From Aralia elata (taxonomy: Eukaryota > Streptophyta > Magnoliopsida > Apiales > Araliaceae), in the NCBI GenBank assembly GCA_034770075.1, contig CM068382.1, positions 86,731,766 to 86,795,765 of the forward strand: a stretch of 64,000 bases of DNA, read 5' to 3'. Numbering within the stretch: position 1 is the stretch's first letter; every line of letters begins with the position of its first letter. The notes below the pieces were generated by a model, which saw nothing but the letters and a program-made list of their open reading frames with translations, did no database searches and was not told the origin of the DNA. The position numbers and the translations under genes are program-made. Below, in pieces: positions 22,228 through 33,111 of the stretch.

Positions 22228-23750
22228 TGTTGGTTTATATATTATTGATTTTAATGATGACAATATCTTTATGTATGTAAGTTATTTAGTGGACCAAATT
22301 GATTTTGATTGGGTTAATTTGATAATGGTTAATTGATTATAATCTGTTTGGTTCATGTTGTCTCAATGTGGTTATAAGTTCAATTGATAGAGTGAAAGTA
22401 ATATTCCTAGCCCAAAGAGTTTTAAATTTTTGTTGCTGGAAAATCTTTCTTTAATATATGTTGTCAAAATTAGATTTTGAATTGGAATATATTAAGGAAT
22501 ATGCTTATCCGTGAAAGTTGTTTTCAATTTGAATTGGAGTATATTAAAGTATCTTAGGATTGCATGTATCATTCAATTATTATTATTGATGGAAAGATCT
22601 TTAAGATATTATAAAATAATAATATTCAATCCATTTTGAAAAGGAGTTTAACTGACCTTGATATACCACACAATGAGTGATTGGTGCGTAACAAACTATA
22701 TCCTATATCTCCTTTGCTCCTTTATTTTAGCTATTCTAGTTTGACTTGGAATCTTTATCTTTGATAGCTAATACATTATATTTGTTGGATTGGCTGATAT
22801 CATGGGTTTTTATTGCTGCTGATATTTTGCTTTATTCTTTCCTTAAATTCAGCTATTTGGTTTAATTGGGTTTCTATATATTTTGAATAGCTGTTATGGA
22901 ATTTATTTTCTAAACCGTTGGATGATTTCATATTGCTAAAATCATGGGATTTTCCAACTGGTCAAAGTCTCTTGTGCTAACAGCTTTAACAATTCTTTAT
23001 TCTAGCCGTTTGATCTCTTCATTATTTATACTCTTCCTTCACGGCAAAAAGGGCAGCACACTGGAAGCTTATATCAGTCCTTATACAGAGATATTCTCAT
23101 AGCTTTAAAGTTTTATTTTCAGCAATATATTGTATTATCTTTAATTCCTTGTGGCTGGAAAATTAAGAAATCTTTTGTAATACCTTCTACTTTATTCTGA
23201 GTGTAGGCCTAGTTTGGCTTGGTCTATCTAGTAGTAGATAGGGTTTGTTCAAAGAGAGTTTTTAAGGTTGCAGAGGTGCAAAGGTCTTAGTAGTGAGAAA
23301 GGTTACAGAGGTGCAAGGGGGCAGTGGTGTCCAACTCAATGGAAAGCTACTTTGAACAGGGAGTAATTGTATTGTGTATTGAAAAGTTTATTTAATAAAA
23401 AGAGTCTCCAATACTAATTGGTATTGGACGTGGATTAGGCCACTAGTTAGAGGATAGGGGTCGAACCACGTCAAAATCTTGGTTTGATTCCTTGTTTTAT
23501 TCTTTCTACATTACTTTTATTTTTCTGAAAAAAGTATTCTGCTGTTCTTGAATATACACTAATTCAGACACCAATTCAGACAGGGTATAACTGTTTGTTC
23601 ATATCATCACGAAGAACATATACTAATTCAGACACCAATTCAGACAAGTTATCACTGTCTGAATTTTCTGCATAAAGTTTTTTTTAAAATTTATCACTGC
23701 TGCTCATTAATTACTAATTACACCTATTCACCCCCTCTAGGTGTGCACAT
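22228..23750 (+). repeat. Copia 3' LTR, copy B
   Basis: Duplicate of 7,145-8,560. It starts TGTTGGTTTATATATT after a polypurine tract and retains about 110 bp that copy A lost. The 3' end is uncertain, as in copy A. Confidence 0.75.
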
Positions 23751-23917
23751 ACACTAAATTACAAAAACAATGAACTATAAGTCTATGTTGTAACTAGTTT
23801 ATGTAAGTTATATTATTTCAAATTTTCTTTTAGTACATTTGTTGTAATGATTTTACGAGACTCGTATAATGTAATGGTGTTATTTGTCAAAACTAAATTA
23901 CTAATCAGCTTTTATAT

Positions 23918-23936
23918 CACTACAAGAAATCACACA
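23918..23936 (+). repeat. CACTA left terminal inverted repeat
   Basis: CACTACAAGAAATCACACA, 19 bp identical to the reverse complement of the right end. Confidence 0.95.
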
Positions 23937-24740
23937 TTTTATGACGAATTTTTTGCCACACACAAAATTTCGTCACAATTTGTTAATTAATAATTACGAA
24001 ATTCATAATCGTCACTAAAACTGTTACTTTTGTGACGACCTTTAATTTTGTCACAATTAATCATTTATATCGTCACTAATTTACACATTTGATGACGATT
24101 AACAAAATTTCGTCACAAGTTATTTTGGAGGTAGAATTTCGTAACAAAATTTTGGAGGAAAACTTTTTAGTGACATTTTGTAATAATTGATGACAGTATT
24201 TATTGTCACAAAATATTTCTTTCAATGACAACATAATAGTTTGTCATTAATTATTTGTAAAATTTAGTGACAATGTGCTTTCGTCACTAATGTTCACATT
24301 TAGTGACGCCAAATACAAATTCGTCATAATTTTATTTGGAGGGAAATTTTTTAATGACGAAAAAATAATAATTTATGACAATTTGTATTGTCATAAATAC
24401 CAATTTTATATGACAAGATAATAGCGCATCACTAATTAGATGCGTGGATAAGTGACAAAAAATCGTTCGTCATAAATGCTTATATTTAGTGACAGTACAT
24501 AATATCTTCACAATTTTATTTGGAGGCAAATTTTTTCTGAAGAATTTTGGAGGGAAATTTTTGAAGACGAAAAAATATTAATTTATGACAAATTGTATTG
24601 TCATAAATATCAATTTTATATGACGAGATAATAGTGCGTCACTAATTAGATGAGTAGATAAGTGACAAAAATGGTTCGTCATAAATTCTTATATTTAGTG
24701 ACAAAGTATGTAATAGCGTCACATTTTTATATGTAGGCAA
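23937..24740. repeat. CACTA left subterminal repeat region
   Basis: Dense short words TAGTGACrA, TTTATGACGA, CGTCACtAA and CGTCATAAA occur in both orientations. A diverged internal duplication of about 230 bp includes GACAATTTGTATTGTCATAA and GACAAATTGTATTGTCATAA. In En/Spm such regions are the binding sites of the TnpA-type protein. Binding here is inferred. Confidence 0.85.
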
Positions 24741-25562
24741 AATTTTCTTGTATCCAAGCGCCGTCACCGATCTTCCTTTCATCATTGGTAGCCGCCATTT
24801 AGTCAAGAACCTCCATTATTAATTTTTAATAATCTCAAATTGATGGCAGAAATTATTTGACATTTTAGGTATGTTTTTAGATTTTGATTTGAATTGATAA
24901 TTAGTAGTTGTTCTAATTGAACAACTGTTGGCTTGTTTTGGTGTTAACAAAACAGACACATACATGCAAGCATACACGGTCAACAAGTAATATAGAGTAA
25001 GTCTAGTATCGTTCCCACGGAGAAAAGTAATTATCCCTAATCTATCATGCAACAATTTTATAGCTAGTTCTGACTGCTTAAACGAACAAATAAGTTGTGA
25101 GTTGAAAATCGAAATGATTAAAAATCTAAGATATCTAACTATCAAATGACTTGATTCAAATTGGAGAGATATGGGATCCTAATGTCACTTAATGTATCAT
25201 TCAAATTGCAACACCTCTTGTTAAACCTAACTGATTATTTCGGGCCGCTAGTTGATAGCTTTACGGTGAAACGTAGCTATCGTTCGATATTCTATGTCCA
25301 TATCACATAATTTCCACACAATCGATAGAATTCATGCAAACATCAACATCACCTAATTCACTATATTTCTATGCAAATTACAAGTGATATAAATTTAAGC
25401 GTGAGCTCTCTCAATCAACTACACATGGTAAACTGGTATATGTCTATCCAGATTACGAATCACAAAACCTATCACATGCAGATTCCATGAACATATGCTA
25501 ACATGGCCAATTCTAAACTTGCAATTCACTTTCAATTTCATACAAGTTGTTAAGGTAGACAA
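24741..25562. other. CACTA interior, no plus-strand gene seen
   Basis: This includes a TAGTATCGTTCCCACGGAGA block of the kind found in plant LTR-element leaders. It is probably the 3' flank of the minus-strand gene at 25,563. No other coding region is supported. Confidence 0.4.
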
Positions 25563-26717
25563 TCACTCGTCATCGCCTTCCTCGTCGTTGGACTCTTCGA
25601 TAGACTCCTCGGGTGGAAACACTGGCAGTGGGAGAGGCTCAGGAAAGTGAAATGGCCCTGCACTGGGGTTGAGTTGGTTGAACGCAGCTGCCAACGCCGC
25701 TTGAAATTGGTTGTTGTTCTGACTGATGATATCTTGACGCTCAGCTAGGCGAGAGCTGTCCTGCAATAGCTCAGAGTGGTTCGCCTTAATCTGTTTTTGC
25801 AGCCTGCGTATTTGCTTATCGAACTGACCGGAAGATGTGGATGGGCCGGCCTCGTTCTGCTGTGGCACAAGGTATCCGAGGCCTCTGGGATGTTCAGCTG
25901 CGCCTGTCCAACCTTTGTAACGAACTATAAGAGCATGATCAATGACTGGCCAAGGTTGGATCACCGCCGAATTATCAGCCCATCGCACCCCAACATTGTA
26001 ACAAAGAGCCGTAATCAACATGGGGTGTGGAAATCCGCCAGTTGTGGCACCACCTCGCATATATCTCTTGATAGAACCCTCGATCACAGCCCCCACATCA
26101 ATTTTCATTCCTGAGACTAAGCTGTAGAGGAGTACTGCTCTTTCCTTGGTGACATGACTGAAGTGGTTAGTGGGCATCAAGCGTGCACAAAGAAAAACAT
26201 GTCAGGCCTTGCCATACCGACTCAGCTCTGATTTGGGGAATGTCATAGCACCTCGATCTTTTATATCCCACTTTGTTCCTGGCTTGCACAATTCAGCAAT
26301 GATCCGCTCATAATCGGGTCCATTCCGCACATATTCGGCATACTGATGAGTTGCCCCACTGAAATTAGGCAATTGAAAGTAAGCATTGATTGCATTGCTC
26401 AAAACAGAAATCTGTTGGCCTCTTACTTGCACTGCCCCGAGTTGTCCTTCTTGCAAATTAGCGTAGAACTCCTTTACAATCGGCGTAATTCCCACGCCCG
26501 GCTGCGCTGTGAAATTCACCCAACTCCGTTCATCAATCATTAGTGCCAATTCGTCGTCATTGTCTGAGTCCAATACGATTCCTCTTTCCAGAATGAATGT
26601 GCGATTGTCCCATGCCTTAAACTTATCCGCCGCTTCCACACTGATAAAGCGCTTCTTATCGAAGGTGTGAGATGATTTGGAACTTGACTCGGCACCTCGG
26701 TGACGCTTAGAAGCCAT
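25563..26717 (-). pseudogene. 'Putative plant transposon protein' gene with one in-frame stop
   Basis: The minus-strand frame starts MASKRHRGAESSSKSSHTFD (ATG at 26,717; an upstream in-frame ATG at 26,744 is less likely). It contains FISVEAADKFKAW, ILERGIVL, VKEFYANL and CNVGVRWADNSAVIQPWPVI and ends in a Pro/Glu/Asp-rich acidic tail. The pattern fits the plant-specific 'putative plant transposon protein' family seen in retroelement Gag-like ORFs. A single TGA at 26,202-26,204 interrupts the frame. The same frame then stays open to TCA (25,563), giving about 384 codons in all. It points away from TNP2, with the palindrome array about 650-900 bp upstream. It may be a captured gene or a nested-element remnant. 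Confidence 0.65.
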
Positions 26718-27217
26718 GTTGAAAGTATATGGGAACACACCCAATCACTGATGTAACAGAAGTAACCTCAAATATTGAACAAGTTCACTCAGACAATTTC
26801 TCAAACAGTTGGTGTGCACCCATGAAAGTCAAACTTGATAAATCTCTCCCCAAACTTGATTCCCCCAAATTTTGCTATCTAATCAAGCCACAATGCTTCT
26901 CCAATACACAAGAACAGTAAAACTCCACAACCCAAATCCAATTGAACCAACAGAAGCTCAAATTGGTGATATATAGCAAGATAATTCAATTTGCTACACT
27001 AATCACATGACCCATACCATACCAAATTCCAAGTAATATCCAAGTAATCTAATGTATGATCTTTGCACACTTACTTGAAATAGAGAAGCCCTAATTGACT
27101 TTGGTAGAGAAATCCGTCCAATTTTGCTTATGGATGCCGATGGTGTGGTGTAGGAGTGTTTTTGGTCTTCAATCGGAGTGCAAGGAGGATAAAGATTGTT
27201 GCCTTTGTGCTTGAATT
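26718..27217. other. Upstream region of the minus-strand gene
   Basis: No ORF is recognised. It separates the transposon-protein pseudogene from the duplicated block that holds the palindrome array. Confidence 0.4.
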
Positions 27218-27553
27218 GGATGGGGTGGGGTTGAGGTTGAGTTTGGATGTCAATGGTGGCTTAGGAGAGGAAAGGGATTGTTTGAGTGAGGAGAAGGGAC
27301 GGTTGAAGTTTTAAGAGAATAAGCCCATTTCGGTTTTTTTAAAACTTCAAAACTGCCGACTTTTGGTACCAGCGCCGGAGGCGCTCGGTTTGTATTCGTT
27401 TCAGAGCCGGAGGCGCTCGCAGGCAGGAGGTTCAACGCCGGAGGCTCTCAATTTAGCTTTGGCCAGCGCCGACGGCTCTCACTCTTGATACCACCCAAAC
27501 ATTTCTCTCAGCGCCGGCGGCTCTCGTTTCTTCTTATTCCAGCGCCGACGGCA
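27218..27553. repeat. Duplicated 336-bp block, copy 1 (matches 45,998-46,332)
   Basis: It starts GGATGGGGTGGGGTTGAGGT, includes the first six palindromes of the array, and stops within palindrome 6. The copy at 45,998-46,332 is nearly identical and in the same orientation. Confidence 0.9.
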
Positions 27554-27617
27554 CCCACCTCCAGGGAGTTCAGCGCCGGAGGCGCTCAAGTTAGCCTTAT
27601 CCAGAGCCGACGGCTCT
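27371..27617. promoter_or_regulatory. Phased array of eight 15-bp GC-rich palindromes
   Basis: The units have the form AGCGCC-GGA-GGCGCT or AGAGCC-GAC-GGCTCT, starting at 27371, 27403, 27434, 27465, 27510, 27541, 27572 and 27603. Spacings are 32, 31, 31, 45, 31, 31 and 31 bp. Several have perfect 6-bp arms, and paired changes occur (AGCGCC/GGCGCT versus AGAGCC/GGCTCT). Spacers are AT-richer, about 16 bp. Spacers 3 and 7 resemble each other, so units 1-4 and 5-8 look like a duplicated block of about 139 bp. TATA boxes follow 33 bp downstream. The layout suggests binding sites on one helical face, or a GC-rich control region comparable with that of maize Spm. Function is inferred. Confidence 0.85.
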
Positions 27618-27642
27618 CAACTTTGCGACTTTGTATGTTAAA

Positions 27643-27740
27643 ATTGAACTATATAAAATTGAACTATATAAAATATCTCCCCAGTCCCGGCTCCCTCTGT
27701 GTCTCTGTCCTCCCACCTGCCGAAATCTCTCTCTCCCTTC
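27643..27740 (+). promoter_or_regulatory. Candidate CACTA promoter: duplicated TATA box and CT-rich leader
   Basis: TATATAAAA occurs at 27,650-27,658 and 27,665-27,673 within a 15-bp direct duplication (AAAATTGAACTATAT). A pyrimidine-rich stretch follows (CTCCCTCTGTGTCTCTGTCC), as is common at plant transcription starts. The gypsy element begins 210 bp further on. Without it, the TATA would lie about 0.7 kb before the TNP2 ATG, so this is the likely TNP2 promoter, now separated from its gene. Confidence 0.6.
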
Positions 27741-27883
27741 CAAATTGAATTCCAGTTTTGCTCCGTTACGTAAGGAAATTAAAGCTAAGGAGGGATTCCA
27801 AAGATTATAATCAAGCACAAGAGGTATATGTAATTTTGGTATGTTTTTTTATGATTAAAAACTACAGATATGATTGTGATTTT

Positions 27884-30800
27884 TGTAATAACCCAAATTT
27901 TTTAAAATAATTTAAATAAAAAATTTTGCGTATAATATTTTTTTAAAAAAAATAATAAAATTATTTTTGTTATTTATCAAGGTAAGTATGGGAATACGTG
28001 CAAAGAATGTATATGTGTAGATGTGATAAATATATATCATTTATTATATGAAAGATTGTAAATGAGTTTTTCAGAAAAGAAATTGTTAATTATTTGAAAA
28101 TTTATATTCTTTTAATAAGTTAATATTTAGTAAAGACGTAATATTATTTATTTTTCATAAAAATATGATTAATATATTATTTTCATGATAAATGTATATT
28201 TTAAGAATGATTATTAATATTATTATTATTATTACTTTGACTATTTCTTTATAATATGAATATATAAGATTAGTCAATTTAAAATAAATTGACTAAGTTT
28301 GGTAATGTGGTAAAGTGACATTACGGATCAATACCCTAATTTAATCTATGGTCGTGTATTTTAATTTTAAATATAATTATTGTTGTAATTATATTTAAAA
28401 GGATTTATGTTTATATAATGGATGAAATAAATATGTAATAGTTCTAGTAATATAAATTATTAGTGGACTAGCTCAATTGATTTAAATAATCAAGCTCATG
28501 TAATTAATTTATTATGGACTTGAATGATTAGTGTGTGTGGATTTATTAAATTAACCCATTAGAATTTAATTAAACCACATTTGGGAGCCCCATTAATTTA
28601 ATTAATTAATGGCCCAACCTTTTGACCCAATTAAGTAAGGACTTTTTAGTCTTTTGCTAGCATAAGTTGTAAAAAAAAAAAAGAAATCATTTCTTTGGTT
28701 CTTATCTCTTTATGCTAGGTGTCCCTCATTCCTAATTAACACATGTTAGGGACAAGTGTCCAAGAGAGGGAGAGGTGAGGTGTATAAGTATGCTAGCTAT
28801 CTCCATCTTGCCTAAACACATGTTAGCTAGTTAATAAAGGGACATGTGGCACCTAAAGAAGGCAATGAGGTGTATTGGCTAAAAAAAAAAAATCTTCCCT
28901 AGCAAGCTAAGTCCACTAGAAAGAAAGAAAAAAAAGGCACGGATTGGAGAAGGAAAAGGATAGTAAGATCAAGGTTCATCAAGATTAAGAAAGAAGAAGA
29001 AGAACAAGAACAATAAGAGGTAAGAACGCTAATTTATTTATTTTATTTATCTCTTGGATTTTATTTCGTTGGTGTTGATTAGTTGTTGGTGGTTGTTGAT
29101 AAATGAAGATCATGGTGGATCTTGAAGTTATAAGGTGGATATGAAGGAGTAAACCTTGTTAAATCACCTTGAGCATGCATGTTTAGTTAACAAAATGATT
29201 AAAAATCAAAACCTATGCGAAAAGGATGAAATTTAAATTAGTGAACTGTTAATGGATTGATTTGGGACTTTTTGTTGTGATGTTTCGAATCTGAAAATTT
29301 TGGTTCCAGGGTGTTATGTTATACTCTTATGAGTTATGAACATCACCTAATTGGAATGGAGGAAAAAGCTTAAGTAACGAAGTCATGGCGAATTTTTTTA
29401 TAAAACTAGTTAAAAGTTAAAAAAATCAGTTGGTATACTGACTTTAGAGTCAGTTTTTCAGGTAGTTAAAGCTTATGGAAATGGGGTATTTTCTATGGGT
29501 TTTGTAGTTTGTAATATAAGGAAGTCGTGGGCTCAAGAACGGACTTATTTCGATAAGAAACGAGTAAGTTATAAAGACGTAAAGTACGTACCACAAAAAA
29601 TGAAACTGCCCAGATAATAAGGCTGTATGCAGTGAGTTTTGTTCTAATATGGACACCTGAAAACAGACGGGTTGACCTGTCTGATTGGGAACGAAATTTT
29701 TTGTCTAAAGCAGACACCTGAAACAGATGGGTTATACTGTCTGGATATTAACTGAAGAAGAACTTGGCCTAAAGCAGACAGTCTTAACTATCGGGATAGA
29801 TAATCAAAATGAAATTTGTTTTAAAGCAGACAGTCATAACTGTCTGGATAAGACCTGTAATGTAGAAAAAAAAATATTGTAAGTTATAATAAATAACTTT
29901 TAATATTTAGATAAGAATTTCATTAATATTTTAATATTAATGATAATAAGTTTATTTCATAATTGTATTAAATAAATTATTTAAAAATGAATTTAATGTT
30001 TTAAAAAAAAATTTATTTAAAGGTTAAATAAATGTTTTAAATATTTTGACATGAATTTCATTAATATTTTAATATTAATAGTAATCATTTAAAAATAATT
30101 TTAATACTTTAAAAATCATTTAAAAGTGATATTAAAGTTTGAAAAATGTTACATAACTTTTAATATTTTGAAAAAAAATAGATTTCATTAATATTTTAGT
30201 ATTAATGATAATGAAATTATTTATTAATTAAATCTTATAAATAAGTTTAATGTTTGGAAAAAAAAATGTTATAAATGATAATTAAATTATCTAGTATAAT
30301 ATTTAAGTTCTTGAACAAAGTTTTATTGGTAATAAATTCATTAATTATCCGATAATGCAATCGGGATGCCGAAACGATACCGAACGCAAACCAAATCGAC
30401 ATAGTTTGACTAGGTATACGTTCTTATGTGTCTTGATGACTGGAATGAATATGTGACAATGCGTTTAAGTTGTGTAATGACTGCAATAGTAGTGTTATGT
30501 GTTAAGGTATATTATTCTAATCAAAAGAATAATCATATTATTGATAGGTCTACGTGTAAAAGTTTAAACTAAACCTTGTAGCAGTAGACAACGACCAAGG
30601 CAAGTATCTAAACCTTATGCAATATTTTTAATTCGTGCAACAAGTATATAATGTGCAAGTATCCTATCCTCTTTATTTATTTTATGAATTTCGGTTTATG
30701 CAAGCTTCTAACTCAATCTATTACTGAGCAATTATTCTATCCTTTCATTTATATTATGAACTGGATTCATATGATGTGCAAGTATTCTTAAACTTTATTC

Positions 30801-31871
30801 AAGCTATCTATTGATTTCAAGCATCTCGATATTGTTTCATGTGATGCGTTTATAATCAAATTATTCAGTTCTTTGTGCAAGTGTCCTCACTTGTACAAAT
30901 TGTTATAATTATTATAAATTCGAATTTCCTTCGATTGTTCACTATTAAAAGTATCTTATTACTGAATTGCTATGACTCATATCGAAAATTGGTATTCTAC
31001 GTTTGGTGATGTATGTGTCCCCACTTGTATGAACGATTGTACATTATCAATTACCCTTGAATTCGAAATTCGTTGACAAGTTCTGATACATACTATTAAA
31101 TTTCGGTATGTATACCTAGTTTAAAGATTGTCGAAGCTATTTGACCAGCTAGACCTAATTTAAAAAGCATTGTTGAATATTATTGGTTATGATAGCGTCG
31201 TCCAACTAAATTGTTTTAGTTAGGACTCCAGACTGAGTATGAACAACCCTAACTGGGAAAAAAATATTTTATGCGCTAATAGCGGTGATGTAGTTTATAT
31301 GCGCCAATGGCAGTGATGTATTATATAGTATTAATCAATACAGGGCACAACGAGACTGATCATCCTCCATGTCCGTAAGACCAGACGGTTTACAGATGAA
31401 TTTCTGTTTAAACCTTTTCGAAAATAAAAAATGACAGTTCATGGTCTTTTGACCACTTAGTATTCAAAAGTCACCCTGTTGTTTCAAAAATCTTAAAATA
31501 ATTTGATATGTTGTTAAGAATGGTTTCAAATGACTTCACCGCTATTGATTCGTGGTAGAAGTAGTCCTCAAAGAAAACATTTACTTCTTCAGCGAATTAT
31601 TATAAATGTTCAGAAGGCTCTGGAAAAGACAAATGCAAAGGAAAGCTCAAGGAATAGGTTTTAAAGTGTTATCTATAATAATTAATCTTTTGTATTGTGA
31701 TCATATATATTATGTATCATGTAAGGAATATAATTAAAGGTTGCCATACCTGGGGAATAGATAACTCTGATATGTATATTAAGTTTGTAAATTCATATTA
31801 TTCCGCTCAAAGAAATGGTATCGTGATACACCAAATACGGGTTTCAAGTACTCGGATTTGGGGGCGTCACA
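27884..31871 (+). repeat. Gypsy 5' LTR (3,988 bp)
   Basis: It starts TGTAATAACCC and ends GGGGGCGTCACA. It is closely similar to the 3' LTR but lacks a 68-bp segment (with the TGAGCA hairpin) near its end and about 50 bp near 28,675. It contains four copies of the CAGAC-N10-GTCTG type motif at 29,664-29,846. Confidence 0.93.
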
Positions 31872-31874
31872 GGT

Positions 31875-31886
31875 TGGTATCAGAGC
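31875..31886 (+). promoter_or_regulatory. Primer-binding site (tRNA-iMet)
   Basis: TGGTATCAGAGC, three bases after the 5' LTR, matches the 3' end of plant initiator tRNA-Met. Confidence 0.92.
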
Positions 31887-32082
31887 TATAGGTTAGAAAC
31901 CTTAGGTGGGGGATTACCTTAGGCTATAACCTTAAGCTAGATAGAAGCGTTGAAAAACGAATAACTCAAATAGAGTTTAAAGGAGATGAATTAAGGAAAT
32001 TCATCGTAAAATTAAATAAAAACTAACTTATATAAATTTTGTTTACTATGTGTATATACTAATCAAGACTGTTTGTGTATAG

Positions 32083-32688
32083 ATGTCAGGAAGGAAAGAA
32101 CTAGGAACCTCTCATATCGTAAAGAATGAGCAAATTACTCCGCCTGAAAGCAACCAAGATGAGGTCATCATTTTAGAAAACATAGAACTGGAACCAGAAA
32201 TTGTAATGCTGGCAGATAGTGATTCGGACGCTGAAGTTGGAGCTGACCAAGCATCAACGGAAGTGCAGAATCTGAAGAATAAGGTGTTATGTCTAGAAAA
32301 GTTATTGAAAATGGAAAGATTATTGAATAGTCGGATGCGAAAAGCCTTAATCGAAATAATGGAAGAACAAGATAAGCTGAAAAGCCAAATTGATGCAATG
32401 GGAGACAAATGCAGCAAATCGTCTACAACTCCAAGCCAGAAAGGAAAAAGAAAGATGAATGACCGTGATCAAGAAAACTTTAAGAAAGTGGTAAGGTGTG
32501 TGAAGTGCAACAGAAAGCATGAAGGCGTGTGTATGAAAGGGCAAAACGTATGCTACAATTGTGGACGTGAAGGACATGTCTCTTCTCATTGTCCCGAACC
32601 GAAGCAATGCGTATGTTTTGTATGTGGAATAGTAGGTCACCAGGCAAAGGTTTGCCTAGGATCTAGGAAAGGTGTAGGAAACGAATAA
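32083..32688 (+). CDS. Extra ORF upstream of gag: coiled coil plus CCHC zinc knuckles (201 aa)
   Basis: Intact ORF between the primer-binding site and gag. Residues 1-56 are acidic (ENIELEPEIVMLADSDSDAE). Residues 57-108 look like a coiled coil (leucine-spaced, charged). A basic linker (KGKRKMNDRDQ) follows. Two perfect CX2CX4HX4C knuckles sit at 157-170 (CYNCGREGHVSSHC) and 178-191 (CFVCGIVGHQAKVC), preceded by a shorter CVKCNRKHEGVC. The C-terminal module parallels the three-finger tail of this element's own gag (CGNCGKNHSGEC, CYKCGQEGHVASNC, CFICGSTDHMARDC), so it probably arose by duplication of that tail. It has no stop, unlike the gag next to it. The likely role is RNA or DNA binding with the capsid or as a regulator, which is inferred. 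Confidence 0.75.
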   Translation: MSGRKELGTSHIVKNEQITPPESNQDEVIILENIELEPEIVMLADSDSDAEVGADQASTEVQNLKNKVLCLEKLLKMERLLNSRMRKALIEIMEEQDKLKSQIDAMGDKCSKSSTTPSQKGKRKMNDRDQENFKKVVRCVKCNRKHEGVCMKGQNVCYNCGREGHVSSHCPEPKQCVCFVCGIVGHQAKVCLGSRKGVGNE

Positions 32689-33096
32689 GATGAGTATTTT
32701 AGGATTATGTATGGTAAATGATATGATATATCTGTAATGTACTAATCCCGACTTTTGTTGTCACTGAGGGAGAGTAAGTGATTTTGGTAGTATGTGTTGT
32801 GTAATGAAAAGTACTTTGTATTGTTTAAAAGAATATGAATATGATTGTGTGTTTTTAAATAGTGAATATTAAATATTAACTGACTGATAATTCATAATTC
32901 GGTAAGCTACATTTACGAATTCAATAAGCTGAGTTCATGAATCCAGTAAGCTGGATTGGGTAATTCAGGCAGCTTAATTTAGGAATATAGCAAACTGAAT
33001 TGGTCTAAGTTTAGAAATTTGTGTTTAAATTCTTATGATACCACTAATAATATGTGGCATAATGGTAAATATAAAACGAAATAATAAATTAAGGTT
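32689..33096. other. Spacer between the extra ORF and gag
   Basis: Non-coding, with imperfect repeats of AAGCTGnnTTnrnGAATnCA (AGCTGAGTTCATGAATCC, AGCTGGATTGGGTAATTC, AGCTTAATTTAGGAATAT) at about 32,926-32,990. Confidence 0.5.
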
Positions 33097-33111
33097 TTGT
33101 TTATTCAGACA

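Larger units (their letters stand above)
20951..23917. repeat. Segmental duplication, copy B, left part
   Basis: Collinear with copy A 5,863-8,728. It starts abruptly at AAGGTAAGGA, directly after CACTA fragment sequence. It ends in the CACTA target duplication TATAT (23,913-23,917). A 110-bp segment (22,563-22,674) present here is missing from copy A. Confidence 0.9.

Noticed and set aside
27371..27617. CRISPR-like look: short palindromic repeats with about 16-bp spacers
   Set aside because: Repeats are only 15 bp and variable, spacers are partly related to each other, and the context is a plant transposon promoter. Treated as a regulatory array instead.
32112..32640. Minus-strand frames opposite the gypsy extra ORF
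   Set aside because: The plus frame has canonical zinc knuckles and a coiled coil; the minus frames have no recognisable features.
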